Below, one piece after another: positions 23,604 through 31,658 of a DNA stretch of 52,770 nucleotides. The notes beneath the pieces were generated by a model. The model was not told the origin of the DNA, searched no databases, and saw only the letters and a program-made list of their open reading frames with translations. The number at the start of each line of letters is the position of its first letter. Position 1 is the first letter of the stretch. A program made the position numbers and the translations under genes. Origin of the DNA: Chloroflexota bacterium (lineage in GTDB: Bacteria > Chloroflexota > Dehalococcoidia > UBA2979); assembly GCA_009837285.1 (NCBI GenBank), contig VXTU01000037.1, forward strand, positions 1 to 52,770. Direction: 5' to 3'.

Positions 23604-24578
23604 GTGACGAAGCTCCTGCCCGGCACCGCGTCCTGGACCGACAAGCCACTGATCGAGGGCGGACGCTTCTACCCGCCGGATGCGAAGTCCGCCGAGGCGC
23701 GCCTGCGCTACTACGCCACCCAGTTCCCGCTCGTCGAGGTCGACGCGCCGTACTACGGCTTGCCCACCGTTGCGCAGGCCGAGCGCTGGGTGGAGCGGAC
23801 GCCTTCGGCCTTCACGTTCGACGTGAAGGCCTACTCGCTGTTCACCGAGCACCCGACGCCAGTCGCACGGCTCCCGAAGGCGATCCAGGCCGAGCTCCCG
23901 CCCGACCTGCGCATCAAGCGCCAGTTCTACCGCCGCGACGCCCCCGATGACCTCGTCGCCCTGTGCTGGTCGACCTACCTCGACGCGCTGCTGCCCCTGC
24001 ACGACGCCGGGAAGCTGGGCGTGATCGTGTTGCAGTTCCCGCGCTGGGTGACGCCCAACCGCCGTAGCCACGCATACCTCGAGGAGGTGCGCGAGCGGCT
24101 CGGCCACTACCGCGGAGCCGTCGAGTTCCGCAACCACCGCTGGCTCGACGCCGAAAACCGCGAGTCCACACTCGACCTCCTGGGCGACCTCGAGCTGACG
24201 TTCATCTCCGTCGACGAGCCGCAGGGCTTTGACAGCTCGGTTCCGCCGATCGCCGCCGCGACCACGGGCCTGGCGTTCGTGCGGTTCCACGGCCGCAATG
24301 CCGCGATGTGGGAGGAGCGCACGCGCACCTCCTCGGAGCGCTTCGACAACTGTTACGAGGCGGCCGAGCTGGACGAGTGGACGCCGCGCATCAGCTAGCT
24401 CGCGGAGGAGGCGTCCGAGGTGCATCTGGTGGTGAACACCAACAACTTCGACCAGGGTCCGGTCAACGCCCGGCTGCTCGCCGAGCGCCTCTCGGAGGTC
24501 GGCCTCGATACGGAGCCCGGATTCGACCCTGCTCCAATCGAGCCACCCGCGCCGACCGCGCAGGGCCGTCTCCTGTAA
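23604..24578 (+). pseudogene. DUF72 family protein interrupted by an in-frame amber codon
   Basis: GTG start at 23604. DUF72 (YecE-like TIM barrel) features are clear: LLPGTASWTDKPLI, FPLVEVDAPYYGLP, FTFDVKAYSLFTEHP, VLQFPRW, AVEFRNHRW and LAFVRFHGRNA. A TAG at 24396-24398 stops the track ORF at 264 aa. The same frame then continues LAEEASEVHLVVNTNNFDQG and PVNARLLAERL to a TAA at 24576-24578. That continuation is the conserved C-terminal part of DUF72 (W-x-x-RI...A...V....NN....A..NA). The gene is therefore a full-length DUF72 (~324 codons) with one nonsense codon, possibly CAG or GAG changed to TAG. Sequencing error or readthrough cannot be excluded. Confidence 0.75.
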
Positions 24579-24616
24579 GATCGCTCCGCGAACCCGCTCC
24601 CACCGGGACGCTCACG

Positions 24617-25684
24617 ATGAGTGAACCTCGCTTCCGGCTGCACTCACGGCGCCAGGCGCTGCACCTCGGTGCGCTGAGCGGTGTCGCGTTGCTCGCCGCG
24701 TGCACGCGGTCGACCCCGTCGGCGTCCGACGACACGGCGCTCCGCTCCGAGGCCTCCGAAGCGTCCGAGGCATCCGAGGCGACTGTCCTGCCCGTGGTCC
24801 CTTCGCCGCCGACCCTGACGTCGGCGCGAGGCCCAACCGCGACGCCGACCCCGACACCAACACCCGTCCCCACGCCGGCACCCGCGCCTCCGCCGCCTCG
24901 CGGGCGCCAGGAGGTCGCGCTGATGGGTGGGACCGAGTGGGAGACGTCGCTCGTCGTGACACACAGCGGCGTCGAGGGGCCCACGCTGCTCGTCCTCGGC
25001 GGCGTGCATGGCAACGAGCCCGGCAGCTGGCTAGCGGCCGACGACATCGCCGAGTGGGAGCCGGCCCGCGGCAGCCTGCTCGTCGCCCCTCGCGCGAACG
25101 TGCTCGCGATCGCGGTGCTTCAGCGCACCACCGACGAGCTCGGCGACCTCAACCGCCTGTACCCGGGTGCACACGACGCCGAGTTGCCGATGGCGCGGAT
25201 GGCGGCGCAGATCGTCGACGTCGCCCGGCACTACGAGGTCGACGTGGTGCTGGATCTGCATGAGTCGTGGGGGTTCTATGCCGAGCGCGGCGAGAACCAG
25301 GGGACGGCGTTCCTCGGCCAGACCATTACGACCGGCCCTTCGGTAGACCGCACGCCGCTCGCGCGCATCATCGCCGACCTCGTGAATGCGCAGATCGAGG
25401 TGGAGCGCGACCTGCTGATCGCGCGCGATTGGACGCAGTGGCCCGCCGTGGTCACGGACGGCGAGATAGGCGCGGGCATTCCGGAGTCCGCAACGGCGTC
25501 CGCGTTCGCCCGTACACGCTGGCGGCCCGGCCGTGGCAGGAGTTCGCTCTCCCTCGGGATCATCGTCCCGGGCGTGCTGCCCGTGCTGGTCGAGATGGGT
25601 CAGCGAGAGCAGCCCATCGAGCGGCGTATCGAGCTGCACCAGTTGGTCGTGCGCAGCGCGATGGAGCTGCTGCGCATGGCGTAG
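24617..25684 (+). CDS. Tat-type lipoprotein with M14/aspartoacylase-like zinc hydrolase domain
   Basis: 355 aa from ATG at 24617. The N-terminal SRRQALHLGALSGVALLAAC combines a twin-arginine motif with a lipobox (LLAAC), so it is probably exported folded and lipid-anchored. A spacer follows: SEASEASEASEA, then a Thr-Pro-rich PTPTPTPVPTPAPAPPPP. The catalytic domain carries zinc ligands in GGVHGNEPGSW (H..E) and the downstream DLHES, as in succinylglutamate desuccinylase/aspartoacylase and M14 carboxypeptidases. A probable surface amidohydrolase or carboxypeptidase; the substrate is unknown. It starts 38 bp after the DUF72 frame ends. Confidence 0.72.
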   Translation: MSEPRFRLHSRRQALHLGALSGVALLAACTRSTPSASDDTALRSEASEASEASEATVLPVVPSPPTLTSARGPTATPTPTPTPVPTPAPAPPPPRGRQEVALMGGTEWETSLVVTHSGVEGPTLLVLGGVHGNEPGSWLAADDIAEWEPARGSLLVAPRANVLAIAVLQRTTDELGDLNRLYPGAHDAELPMARMAAQIVDVARHYEVDVVLDLHESWGFYAERGENQGTAFLGQTITTGPSVDRTPLARIIADLVNAQIEVERDLLIARDWTQWPAVVTDGEIGAGIPESATASAFARTRWRPGRGRSSLSLGIIVPGVLPVLVEMGQREQPIERRIELHQLVVRSAMELLRMA

Positions 25685-25693
25685 CGCGGAGGG

Positions 25694-26626
25694 CTACAGA
25701 AGCGGAAGCGAACGCAGGAGTGCTTCGACGCGCTCGCGGAGCTCGGTGACCCCCTCCTCGCCCAGCACCGCCCACGGCGCGAAGAACCACTCGTCCGTCT
25801 GCCGCTCGACCTCGTCACGCAACGCCTGTCCCGCCGCCGTCGTGCGGTACTCGGTCCCTTCCGCCACGAGCCACCCGCGAGCTTCGAGGTCCCTGAGGGC
25901 CTGCTCGTAGAACGACGCGTCGTACCCGCGGAACGCGGCGGCCAGGGCGATACCCTCGGCGCTGCTCGCCGCGCCAGACCAGACGTGGCTAAAGGCGTTC
26001 CAGAGTCCCCCCTCGGTCGCGGGGTCGGCGCGGGCGCTCCACGCGGCGAGGTGCACATCGTCTCGGTAGGCGAGCAGGTCCAGGGCGGCCTCGCGGATGC
26101 GGCCGGGCGGCGGCGTGCTCTCGTCGGCTGAGCGGAAGCGGCGCTCGGCACCCCACCGCGCGGGCGGCTCGGGCGCCGCGAGATTGGCGGCGTGGATCGT
26201 GGCCAGCAGCTCGTGGATCCGCGCGAGCTCTGCGTCGGGTACGGCAACGAGATCGCCGAGCAGCGCGTCGCCAGCAGCGTCGATGGCTCGCACCGCCTCG
26301 CGAGCGTGCGGCAGGACGACGTAACGAGTGATCATGGGGTCATCGCTGCCCCCGATGGCATCGAGCCATCCGGCGGCGGCGAGGCGCGCAAACTCCTCGG
26401 CGAAGTCCTCAGGGCGCGAGTACGGGTCACGGCGGAGCGCGTCGGCGACCGAGAGCGTCTCGAGGCCCAGTTCGGCGTAGTTGTGCAGCGCGAGCGGGAT
26501 GCCCTGCTCCTCCGCCAACGCGTTCATGGCCGGACGCGCGAGGCCCCAGAACTCGAACACGGTCGTCTCGATGGGCGGCCATGCCCCGGCGAGGGGATGC
26601 GGGTCTGGCGCGGGCGGGATGGTCAC
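25694..26626 (-). CDS. Winged-helix/MarR-like two-domain protein, unassigned
   Basis: 310 aa. Two related alpha-helical/wing halves are seen. In the N-terminal half, SVADALRRDPYSRPEDFAEEFARLAAAGWLDA is followed by YVVLPHARE. In the C-terminal half, YDASFYEQALRDLEARGWLV is followed by TEYRTTAAGQALRDEVE. Both resemble the recognition helix plus wing of MarR-like regulators. The end, DEWFFAPWAVLGEEG, resembles SCO6745-type proteins of actinobacteria. Whether it binds DNA is uncertain. It lies 8 bp downstream of the M20 peptidase gene on the same strand and may be co-transcribed. Confidence 0.5.
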   Translation of the reverse strand: MTIPPAPDPHPLAGAWPPIETTVFEFWGLARPAMNALAEEQGIPLALHNYAELGLETLSVADALRRDPYSRPEDFAEEFARLAAAGWLDAIGGSDDPMITRYVVLPHAREAVRAIDAAGDALLGDLVAVPDAELARIHELLATIHAANLAAPEPPARWGAERRFRSADESTPPPGRIREAALDLLAYRDDVHLAAWSARADPATEGGLWNAFSHVWSGAASSAEGIALAAAFRGYDASFYEQALRDLEARGWLVAEGTEYRTTAAGQALRDEVERQTDEWFFAPWAVLGEEGVTELRERVEALLRSLPLL

Positions 26627-26634
26627 GGGCCGCC

Positions 26635-27963
26635 CTACGTGACGACCCTGCGGACGATCTCGTACGTCAGCTCCGTGCCCATCTCGAAGTTGTCGACGGT
26701 GAGGAACTCGTTGTGGGCGTGGAGGCCCGAAAGCTCTTCGGGGCTGAGCAGGCAGGGGATAAATCCGTACGCGGGGATGCCGAACTCGCGGAGGAAGCGG
26801 TTGTCGGTTGCGAACGTGGCGAGGCCCGGCACCACGATGGCGTCCTCGACGGCCTCGGTCATCGTGTCGCGGATGGCGAGGAACAGCTCGCTCTCCCAGT
26901 CTGACGGGTTGGTGCCGTAGACATCGCGGGCCTCAGGCTCGACCTCGACGAGCGGGTCGTCGATCTGGGCGCGCACCGCCTCCATCCAGCCCTCGATGTC
27001 CTCGCCGGGGAGCAGCCGGCAGTCGAGGACGGCCTCGGCGCGCGGCGGGATCACGTTGGCCTTGATGCCTGCTTCCACCAGCGTGACGTTGAGCGTGTGC
27101 ACGAACATCGCGTGCGAGCGGGGGTCGGACCGCAGCGCGGCGTCGAGGGCGTCCCGGTCGGCGGGGTCCGGCAGGATCCCGGCGTCGGCGAGCCGCTCGA
27201 CGAGCGCCGTCGTGCCTGGCGTGAACGTGAGGCCGCGGTCCCAATCGGCGAGGCGCAGCAACGCGCCCAGCAGGCGCACCGCGGGGTTCTCGGTGGTCGG
27301 CACACTGCCGTGGCCGCCGGGGCCGGTGGCGCGCAGCCGTAGCCACGCGACGCCCTTCTCGTCGATGGTCGGCATGAAGATGCGGCCCTCGCCTCCGGCG
27401 AACTCAGTGATGCCGCCCACCCCCTCGTTGAGCGCGAAGTCGATGCCGTCGAGGAGCTCCGGGCGGTGGCGGATGACCCAGCGGATGCCGCGGATACTCC
27501 CGGCCTCCTCGTCCGGCACTGCGAGGAAGATCACGTCGCGCCCCAGAGGGACGCCGAGTCGGTGCAGCAGCAGCACCGTCATGAGCTGCATCACGCCGCA
27601 GCCCTTCATGTCGAGCGCGCCACGGCCGTAGATGCGGCCGTCCCGCACCAAGCCCTCGAACGGGGGCACGTCCCACGACTCCTCCTCGACGGGCACGACG
27701 TCGAGGTGGTTGCCGAGCAGCAGCGCGCCGCCCCGGCTGCCGTCGCCGCGCAGGCGCGTCATCACCAGCTCGCGGTTGGGGTGCGTCTCGATGTAGTCGC
27801 ACTGTAGCCCCTCGGCCTCGAGTATCTCGCCGAGGAAGTGAGCCGCGGGCGCCTCGTTGCCCGGCGGGTTCGACGTGTCGATGCGGATGTAGCGCTGGAG
27901 GATATCGAGCGCCTCGCGGTGCACGGTCGGCCAGTCGATCGCGTCCGGAGCCTGTCCCGCCAT
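26635..27963 (-). CDS. M20 family metallopeptidase (ArgE/DapE/carboxypeptidase type)
   Basis: 442 aa. The di-zinc signature is intact: LLLGNHLDVVPVE (His, Asp), GRGALDMKG (bridging Asp) and AVPDEEAGS (catalytic/ligand Glu pair), with a GPGGHGSVPT lid-domain motif. The family hydrolyses N-acyl amino acids or small peptides in the cytosol. Length (~440) suits the ArgE/DapE/CPG2-like group, but the exact substrate cannot be assigned. The gene is followed closely by the winged-helix-like gene. Confidence 0.88.
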   Translation of the reverse strand: MAGQAPDAIDWPTVHREALDILQRYIRIDTSNPPGNEAPAAHFLGEILEAEGLQCDYIETHPNRELVMTRLRGDGSRGGALLLGNHLDVVPVEEESWDVPPFEGLVRDGRIYGRGALDMKGCGVMQLMTVLLLHRLGVPLGRDVIFLAVPDEEAGSIRGIRWVIRHRPELLDGIDFALNEGVGGITEFAGGEGRIFMPTIDEKGVAWLRLRATGPGGHGSVPTTENPAVRLLGALLRLADWDRGLTFTPGTTALVERLADAGILPDPADRDALDAALRSDPRSHAMFVHTLNVTLVEAGIKANVIPPRAEAVLDCRLLPGEDIEGWMEAVRAQIDDPLVEVEPEARDVYGTNPSDWESELFLAIRDTMTEAVEDAIVVPGLATFATDNRFLREFGIPAYGFIPCLLSPEELSGLHAHNEFLTVDNFEMGTELTYEIVRRVVT

Positions 27964-28006
27964 CGCGTCCCGCCCGCCGTCCTGCCGAGGTGCCGTCGAG
28001 ACGGCG

Positions 28007-28261
28007 CTAGGTCCCTCTCGGATCAGAGGTGTCGTCTACCACCGTTGTGTCTGAGACCAACTGAACCGGGAACTCAATTGGTCGGCCGTTCCGGTCTGTG
28101 AGACGCCAGTCGTAGACAACTACATCGGCACCGTCGAAGTCCGTTCGGTCTACTAGGGCGTGGGTTGTGGCTGTCTGGGCTGGGGGGAGCGGCTGCGCCG
28201 CCAGGACTCCCAGCAGTTCATCCTCGCTCTCCCACCTGTAGACAATCTCTGACTGGGGCAT
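28007..28261 (-). CDS. Small hypothetical protein
   Basis: 84 aa from an ATG with AGGAGA upstream. No family recognised. It reads as a soluble, mostly beta protein (VYRWESEDELLGVL, ADVVVYDWRLTDRNGRPIEFP). It lies between the thioredoxin and M20 peptidase genes on the same strand. Lower G/C at third positions suggests it is an accessory gene. Confidence 0.5.
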   Translation of the reverse strand: MPQSEIVYRWESEDELLGVLAAQPLPPAQTATTHALVDRTDFDGADVVVYDWRLTDRNGRPIEFPVQLVSDTTVVDDTSDPRGT

Positions 28262-28297
28262 AGGTCTCCTGCTTTCAGGCTGCGGGGAGATCGGTAT

Positions 28298-29152
28298 CTA
28301 GAAGATGACGTTCATCAGCCGGCCGCGGTAGCGGACCGTCAGTTCGTGCGTGTCGCCGAGCATCGCGAAGGCGTCGAGCATGCGCAGGCGCCCGCCGTCC
28401 TCGTCCAGCTCGCGGTCCAGGCGCACGGTCGCGAGCAGGTGCTCGAGGGCGTCCTGCCACTCGCCCGCGAGGGCGAGCACCGCGCCGAGGTGGTACCGGG
28501 CCTCGGCGTCGCTGTCGTCTGCGGCAACGCGTGCCTCGAGCGCCGCGCGGTCCTTGCCGGAGGCCAGCTGGCTGAGCGCGATCCGGCCCAGCGCGCGGCG
28601 GGCGCGCGGGTCGTGCTCGAAGGGCTCGGCCAGCTCGCGGGCGCGCTCGATGTCGGCCGGCTCCGCGCTCGCGGAGAGGATGTCGGCGAGCTCGAGCGAG
28701 GCATCGACGTGGTTCGGGTCGTCGGCCAGCACCGCCTCGAACTGCTCGCGGGCTGCCGGATCGTCGCCGAGGGCGCGCAGTCGCTGCGCCGCGGTCATCG
28801 CGTGGTCCGTCTGGGACGGCACGAGGATGTCGAAGAAGGCGCGGACCTGGTCCTCCGGCTGTGCGCCGGCGAACTCGCTGGTCATTGCCCCGCCCTCGAA
28901 GGCCTTGACCGCGGGGATGCTCTGGATGCCGAACTGCTGGGTCACCATCGGGTTCTGGTCGATGTTGACCTTCACGAGCTGCACGCGCCCGGCGTACTCG
29001 TTGGCGAGTCTCTCGAGGATCGGGCTGAGGATGTGGCACGGCTCGCACCACGGCGCCCAGAAGTCGACGATGACCGGCATCTCGTGTGAGCGCCGCAGCA
29101 CGACGTCGGTGAACGTCGCGTCGGTGGCTTCGAGCACCGCTCCGGTGGTCAT
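28298..29152 (-). CDS. Thioredoxin-TPR protein (CnoX-like)
   Basis: 284 aa from ATG at 29152 with GGGAGGAG upstream. The N-terminal ~110 residues are a thioredoxin fold with an intact active site, VDFWAPWCEPC, and the cis-Pro in IQSIPAVKAF. The C-terminal half is helical TPR-like repeats (LRALGDDPAAREQFEAVLAD, ARYHLGAVLALAGEWQDALE). The arrangement matches CnoX/YbbN chaperedoxins that protect clients from oxidation and hand them to chaperones. E. coli CnoX has SXXC, whereas the CXXC here suggests genuine redox activity. Single gene with its own start; no chaperone gene is close. Confidence 0.88.
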   Translation of the reverse strand: MTTGAVLEATDATFTDVVLRRSHEMPVIVDFWAPWCEPCHILSPILERLANEYAGRVQLVKVNIDQNPMVTQQFGIQSIPAVKAFEGGAMTSEFAGAQPEDQVRAFFDILVPSQTDHAMTAAQRLRALGDDPAAREQFEAVLADDPNHVDASLELADILSASAEPADIERARELAEPFEHDPRARRALGRIALSQLASGKDRAALEARVAADDSDAEARYHLGAVLALAGEWQDALEHLLATVRLDRELDEDGGRLRMLDAFAMLGDTHELTVRYRGRLMNVIF

Positions 29153-29216
29153 CGCACTCCTCCCTTGCGCGCTCTCAGGGTAACGCGCCGCGGGTGGTGG
29201 TTCAGTTCCCCAGGCG

Positions 29217-30116
29217 TCAGTCCGCCTGCAGCTCCGCGAGGTAGTCCGCGGCGAAGCGCTGCGCCAGGTCCGGGGCATCCTCGATCTGGCGGGGGTGCAG
29301 CCCGATGATCGCGTGGTTTACGCCCGAGTCTCGCGCGGTGTGCAGCCGCTCGGCGGCCTGCTCCAGCCGGCCCTCGGCGAGGATCCCCACGTTGTTCATC
29401 CCGATCCGGAGCGCGGCTGGGTCTCGCCCCGCGGCCTCGGCGGCCTCGCGGGCGGGCGTCATCGCCTCCTCGGCGCGGCTGATGTACCCGGCGTGGGCCA
29501 GCCAGCCGTCCCCGATCTCGCCGATGCGGCGCATCTGCTGTGCGCTGTCGCCGCCGATCCAGATCGGCACGTGGCGGGGAGGCAGCGGTCGCGCCGTCCA
29601 GCCGTCCACCGTGTGGAACTCGGTCTCGAGGCCGTCCACCCAGTCCTCGTCCAGCAGCGCGCGGATCACGCGCACGTTCGCCTCGAAGCGGTCGCCGCGG
29701 CGGTTGGAGGGCTGGCCCAGGACCTCCATCTCCTCGCGCGCCCAGCCCATCCCCGCGCCGAGCACGAAACGCCCGCCCGCGAGGTGGTCGATGCTCGCGA
29801 TGAGCTTCGCCGTGTAGGTCGCCGACCGGTAGTTGAGCACGAGCACCGAGGTGCCGAGCCCGATGGTGCTCGTCACGCCCGCCACGAACGTCAGCTCCGC
29901 GAGCGGCTCGATGATCGAATGGTCGACGTAGGTGCGCGCCGGGACCTCGCCGTCGGGCGCGTAGGGGTACGGCGAGCGCCACTCGCGCGGGAACATGACG
30001 TGGTCGTTGACCCACAGGGCGTCGAACCCGGCCTCCTCGGCGGTGCGCGCGTGCCGTATCACCAGGTCGCGCGAGGCCCGTTCGCCAAGCTGTGGGAGCT
30101 GCACTCCTACCTGCAT
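29217..30116 (-). CDS. LLM-class F420-dependent oxidoreductase
   Basis: 299 aa from ATG at 30116 with GGAGG upstream. The luciferase-like TIM barrel is seen in VGVQLPQLG, EEAGFDALWVNDHVMFP, TIGLGTSVLVLNYRSA, DHLAGGRFVLGAGMGW and HVPIWIGGDSAQ. The pattern fits F420-dependent members common in Chloroflexota and Actinobacteria, acting on diverse organic substrates. The cofactor is inferred from family, not seen. The gene stands alone downstream (minus strand) of the mazEF promoter region. Confidence 0.85.
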   Translation of the reverse strand: MQVGVQLPQLGERASRDLVIRHARTAEEAGFDALWVNDHVMFPREWRSPYPYAPDGEVPARTYVDHSIIEPLAELTFVAGVTSTIGLGTSVLVLNYRSATYTAKLIASIDHLAGGRFVLGAGMGWAREEMEVLGQPSNRRGDRFEANVRVIRALLDEDWVDGLETEFHTVDGWTARPLPPRHVPIWIGGDSAQQMRRIGEIGDGWLAHAGYISRAEEAMTPAREAAEAAGRDPAALRIGMNNVGILAEGRLEQAAERLHTARDSGVNHAIIGLHPRQIEDAPDLAQRFAADYLAELQAD

Positions 30117-30210
30117 CACGCCTCCGTTCGCGTCGCGAGGAACGTAGGGAGGGGGCGCAGCTGGCGTCAAGGCGCTCACACGTATCGACGGCAGCCTCTG
30201 GCGTCGGATA

Positions 30211-30216
30211 TATAAT
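30211..30216 (+). promoter_or_regulatory. Consensus TATAAT -10 of mazEF
   Basis: TATAAT is an exact -10 hexamer 23 bp before mazE, standing out in high-GC sequence. A GGAGG ribosome-binding site follows. The -35 region has no good TTGACA match. Confidence 0.6.
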
Positions 30217-30239
30217 GGGTATGCGTCACGGAGGTCGGT

Positions 30240-30479
30240 ATGGGAGCCAGATCACACGTCACGAGGTGGGGCTCCAGCCTCGCGATCCGCATCCCGAAGC
30301 CGATTGCGGAGCAGTGGGGTGTGCACGAGGGCTCCGCGATCGAGATTGTCGCCAGTGGCGACGAGGTCGTGCTGCGCAAGCGCAAGTACGACCTGGCGGA
30401 CCTCGTGGCCCAAATGCGTCCCGAGCACCAGCACCCCGAGCAGGACTGGGGCGCGCCGCAGGGTGAAGAGGTGTGGTAG
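30240..30479 (+). CDS. mazE: MazE-like antitoxin (AbrB/SpoVT fold)
   Basis: 79 aa. The N-terminal VTRWGSSLAIRIPKPIAEQWGVHEGSAIEI is a swapped-hairpin AbrB/MazE DNA-binding domain. The acidic, disordered-looking C-terminus (PEHQHPEQDWGAPQGEEVW) would neutralise the toxin. The antitoxin and complex normally repress their own promoter. It overlaps mazF by 7 nt, so the two are translationally coupled. Strong consensus -10 and ribosome-binding site upstream. Confidence 0.92.
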   Translation: MGARSHVTRWGSSLAIRIPKPIAEQWGVHEGSAIEIVASGDEVVLRKRKYDLADLVAQMRPEHQHPEQDWGAPQGEEVW

Positions 30480-30814
30480 ACGCCGACTACATCCCCGCGC
30501 GCGGGGACATCATCTGGCTGAACTTCACACCGCAGGCTGGTCATGAGCAGGCGGGACGCCGGCCCGCACTCGTGGTGAGCCCGCGCGTATACAACGAGCG
30601 TTCGAGCGTCATCCTCGTGTGTCCCATCACGTCGCGGCGCAGGGATGGCCCGTTCGAGGTTGCCCTGCCCGCGGGTAGTCCCGTCGAGGGCGTGGTGCTG
30701 GCCGACCAGATTCGAAGCCAGGACTGGCGTGCCCGCGGCGCGAGCTTCGCGGCTCAGGCTCCCCGTGCGGTCATGGGCGATGTGCTGGCGAGAGTGCAGC
30801 TCCTCGTCGAGTAG
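30473..30814 (+). CDS. mazF: MazF-like endoribonuclease toxin
   Basis: 113 aa from a GTG inside the last codons of mazE. PARGDIIWLNFTPQAGHEQAGRRPALVVSP and VILVCPITSRRR are the PemK/MazF core including the conserved Arg and Thr. QIRSQDWRARG follows the family pattern. MazF toxins cut mRNA or other RNA at short motifs when the antitoxin is degraded. Length is normal and no disruption is seen, so the module is probably functional. Confidence 0.92.
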   Translation: MVDADYIPARGDIIWLNFTPQAGHEQAGRRPALVVSPRVYNERSSVILVCPITSRRRDGPFEVALPAGSPVEGVVLADQIRSQDWRARGASFAAQAPRAVMGDVLARVQLLVE

Positions 30815-30929
30815 TGCGGGAGACGCGCACCACCGGTGAGTCGCCGCGTCGCTCCGCCGCCACGCTGGCCCGTTGCGGTGCAAGGCCCGCCCCGCGCCGC
30901 TACCATGCGGGCCGAGGGGGAGGCCCACG

Positions 30930-31646
30930 ATGCACGAGGCGCTGACAGTCGAACGAGACGGCGGGATCGCGACCTTCACGATCACGCGACCGCGCGTCAA
31001 CGCGCTCAGCCTCGACCTGCTCGAGTCGTTCGCCGAGGAGCTCCATCGCGCCGCCGATGACCCCGAGGTCGTCGTCGCCGTGTGGCGCAGCGGCCTGCCC
31101 AACATCTTCAGTGGCGGCTTCGACCTGGCCGACGAGGGTCCGAGCGCCGTGCACCACATGCCCGGCGAGCGGACCGTGCGCGTCCGCAACGCCCAGACCG
31201 CGCTGCTGGACATCCCGATCCCGATCATCGTCGCCGTAAACGGCCCGGCCGTCGGCCTTGGCCTGCTCATGCCGGCGCTCTGCGACATCGTGGTGGCGGG
31301 GCGCAGCGCGCGCTTCGGGCTGCCCGAGGTCCAGATCGGCGCTATCGGCGGCGCAGGCCACGCGCGCCGCATCCTGCCCGAGCCCGTCCTCCGCTACATG
31401 ATGCTCACCGGCCGGCGCGTCTCGCCCGAATACCTCCAGCAGTGCGGCGCCATCTCGCTCGTCGTCGACGACGACCAGCTCGAGGAGGAGACGATGGCGA
31501 TCGCGCGCGAGATCGCCTCGTACGACCCGGTCGTCGTGCGCAACAACAAGATCGCGCTCCAGATGCTGCGGGGCGTCGACGACGTCGCCACCGTCTACGC
31601 GATCGAGCACAAGTGGGGCGCGGCGATCCGCGCCTCCCGCGAGTAG
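30930..31646 (+). CDS. Enoyl-CoA hydratase/isomerase family (crotonase)
   Basis: 238 aa from ATG at 30930 behind GGGGGAGG. The crotonase fold is seen in TFTITRPRVNALSLDLLE, the oxyanion-hole segments NIFSGGFDLAD and AVNGPAVGLGLLMPALCDIV, and FGLPEVQIGAIGGAG. It probably hydrates or isomerises an enoyl-CoA, though the family also includes hydrolases. It is slightly short (usual ~260) and the C-terminal helices are trimmed. First gene of a ~10-kb plus-strand acyl-CoA cluster, 12 bp upstream of a CoA-transferase. Confidence 0.87.
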   Translation: MHEALTVERDGGIATFTITRPRVNALSLDLLESFAEELHRAADDPEVVVAVWRSGLPNIFSGGFDLADEGPSAVHHMPGERTVRVRNAQTALLDIPIPIIVAVNGPAVGLGLLMPALCDIVVAGRSARFGLPEVQIGAIGGAGHARRILPEPVLRYMMLTGRRVSPEYLQQCGAISLVVDDDQLEEETMAIAREIASYDPVVVRNNKIALQMLRGVDDVATVYAIEHKWGAAIRASRE

Positions 31647-31658
31647 CGAGGAGCCCCG

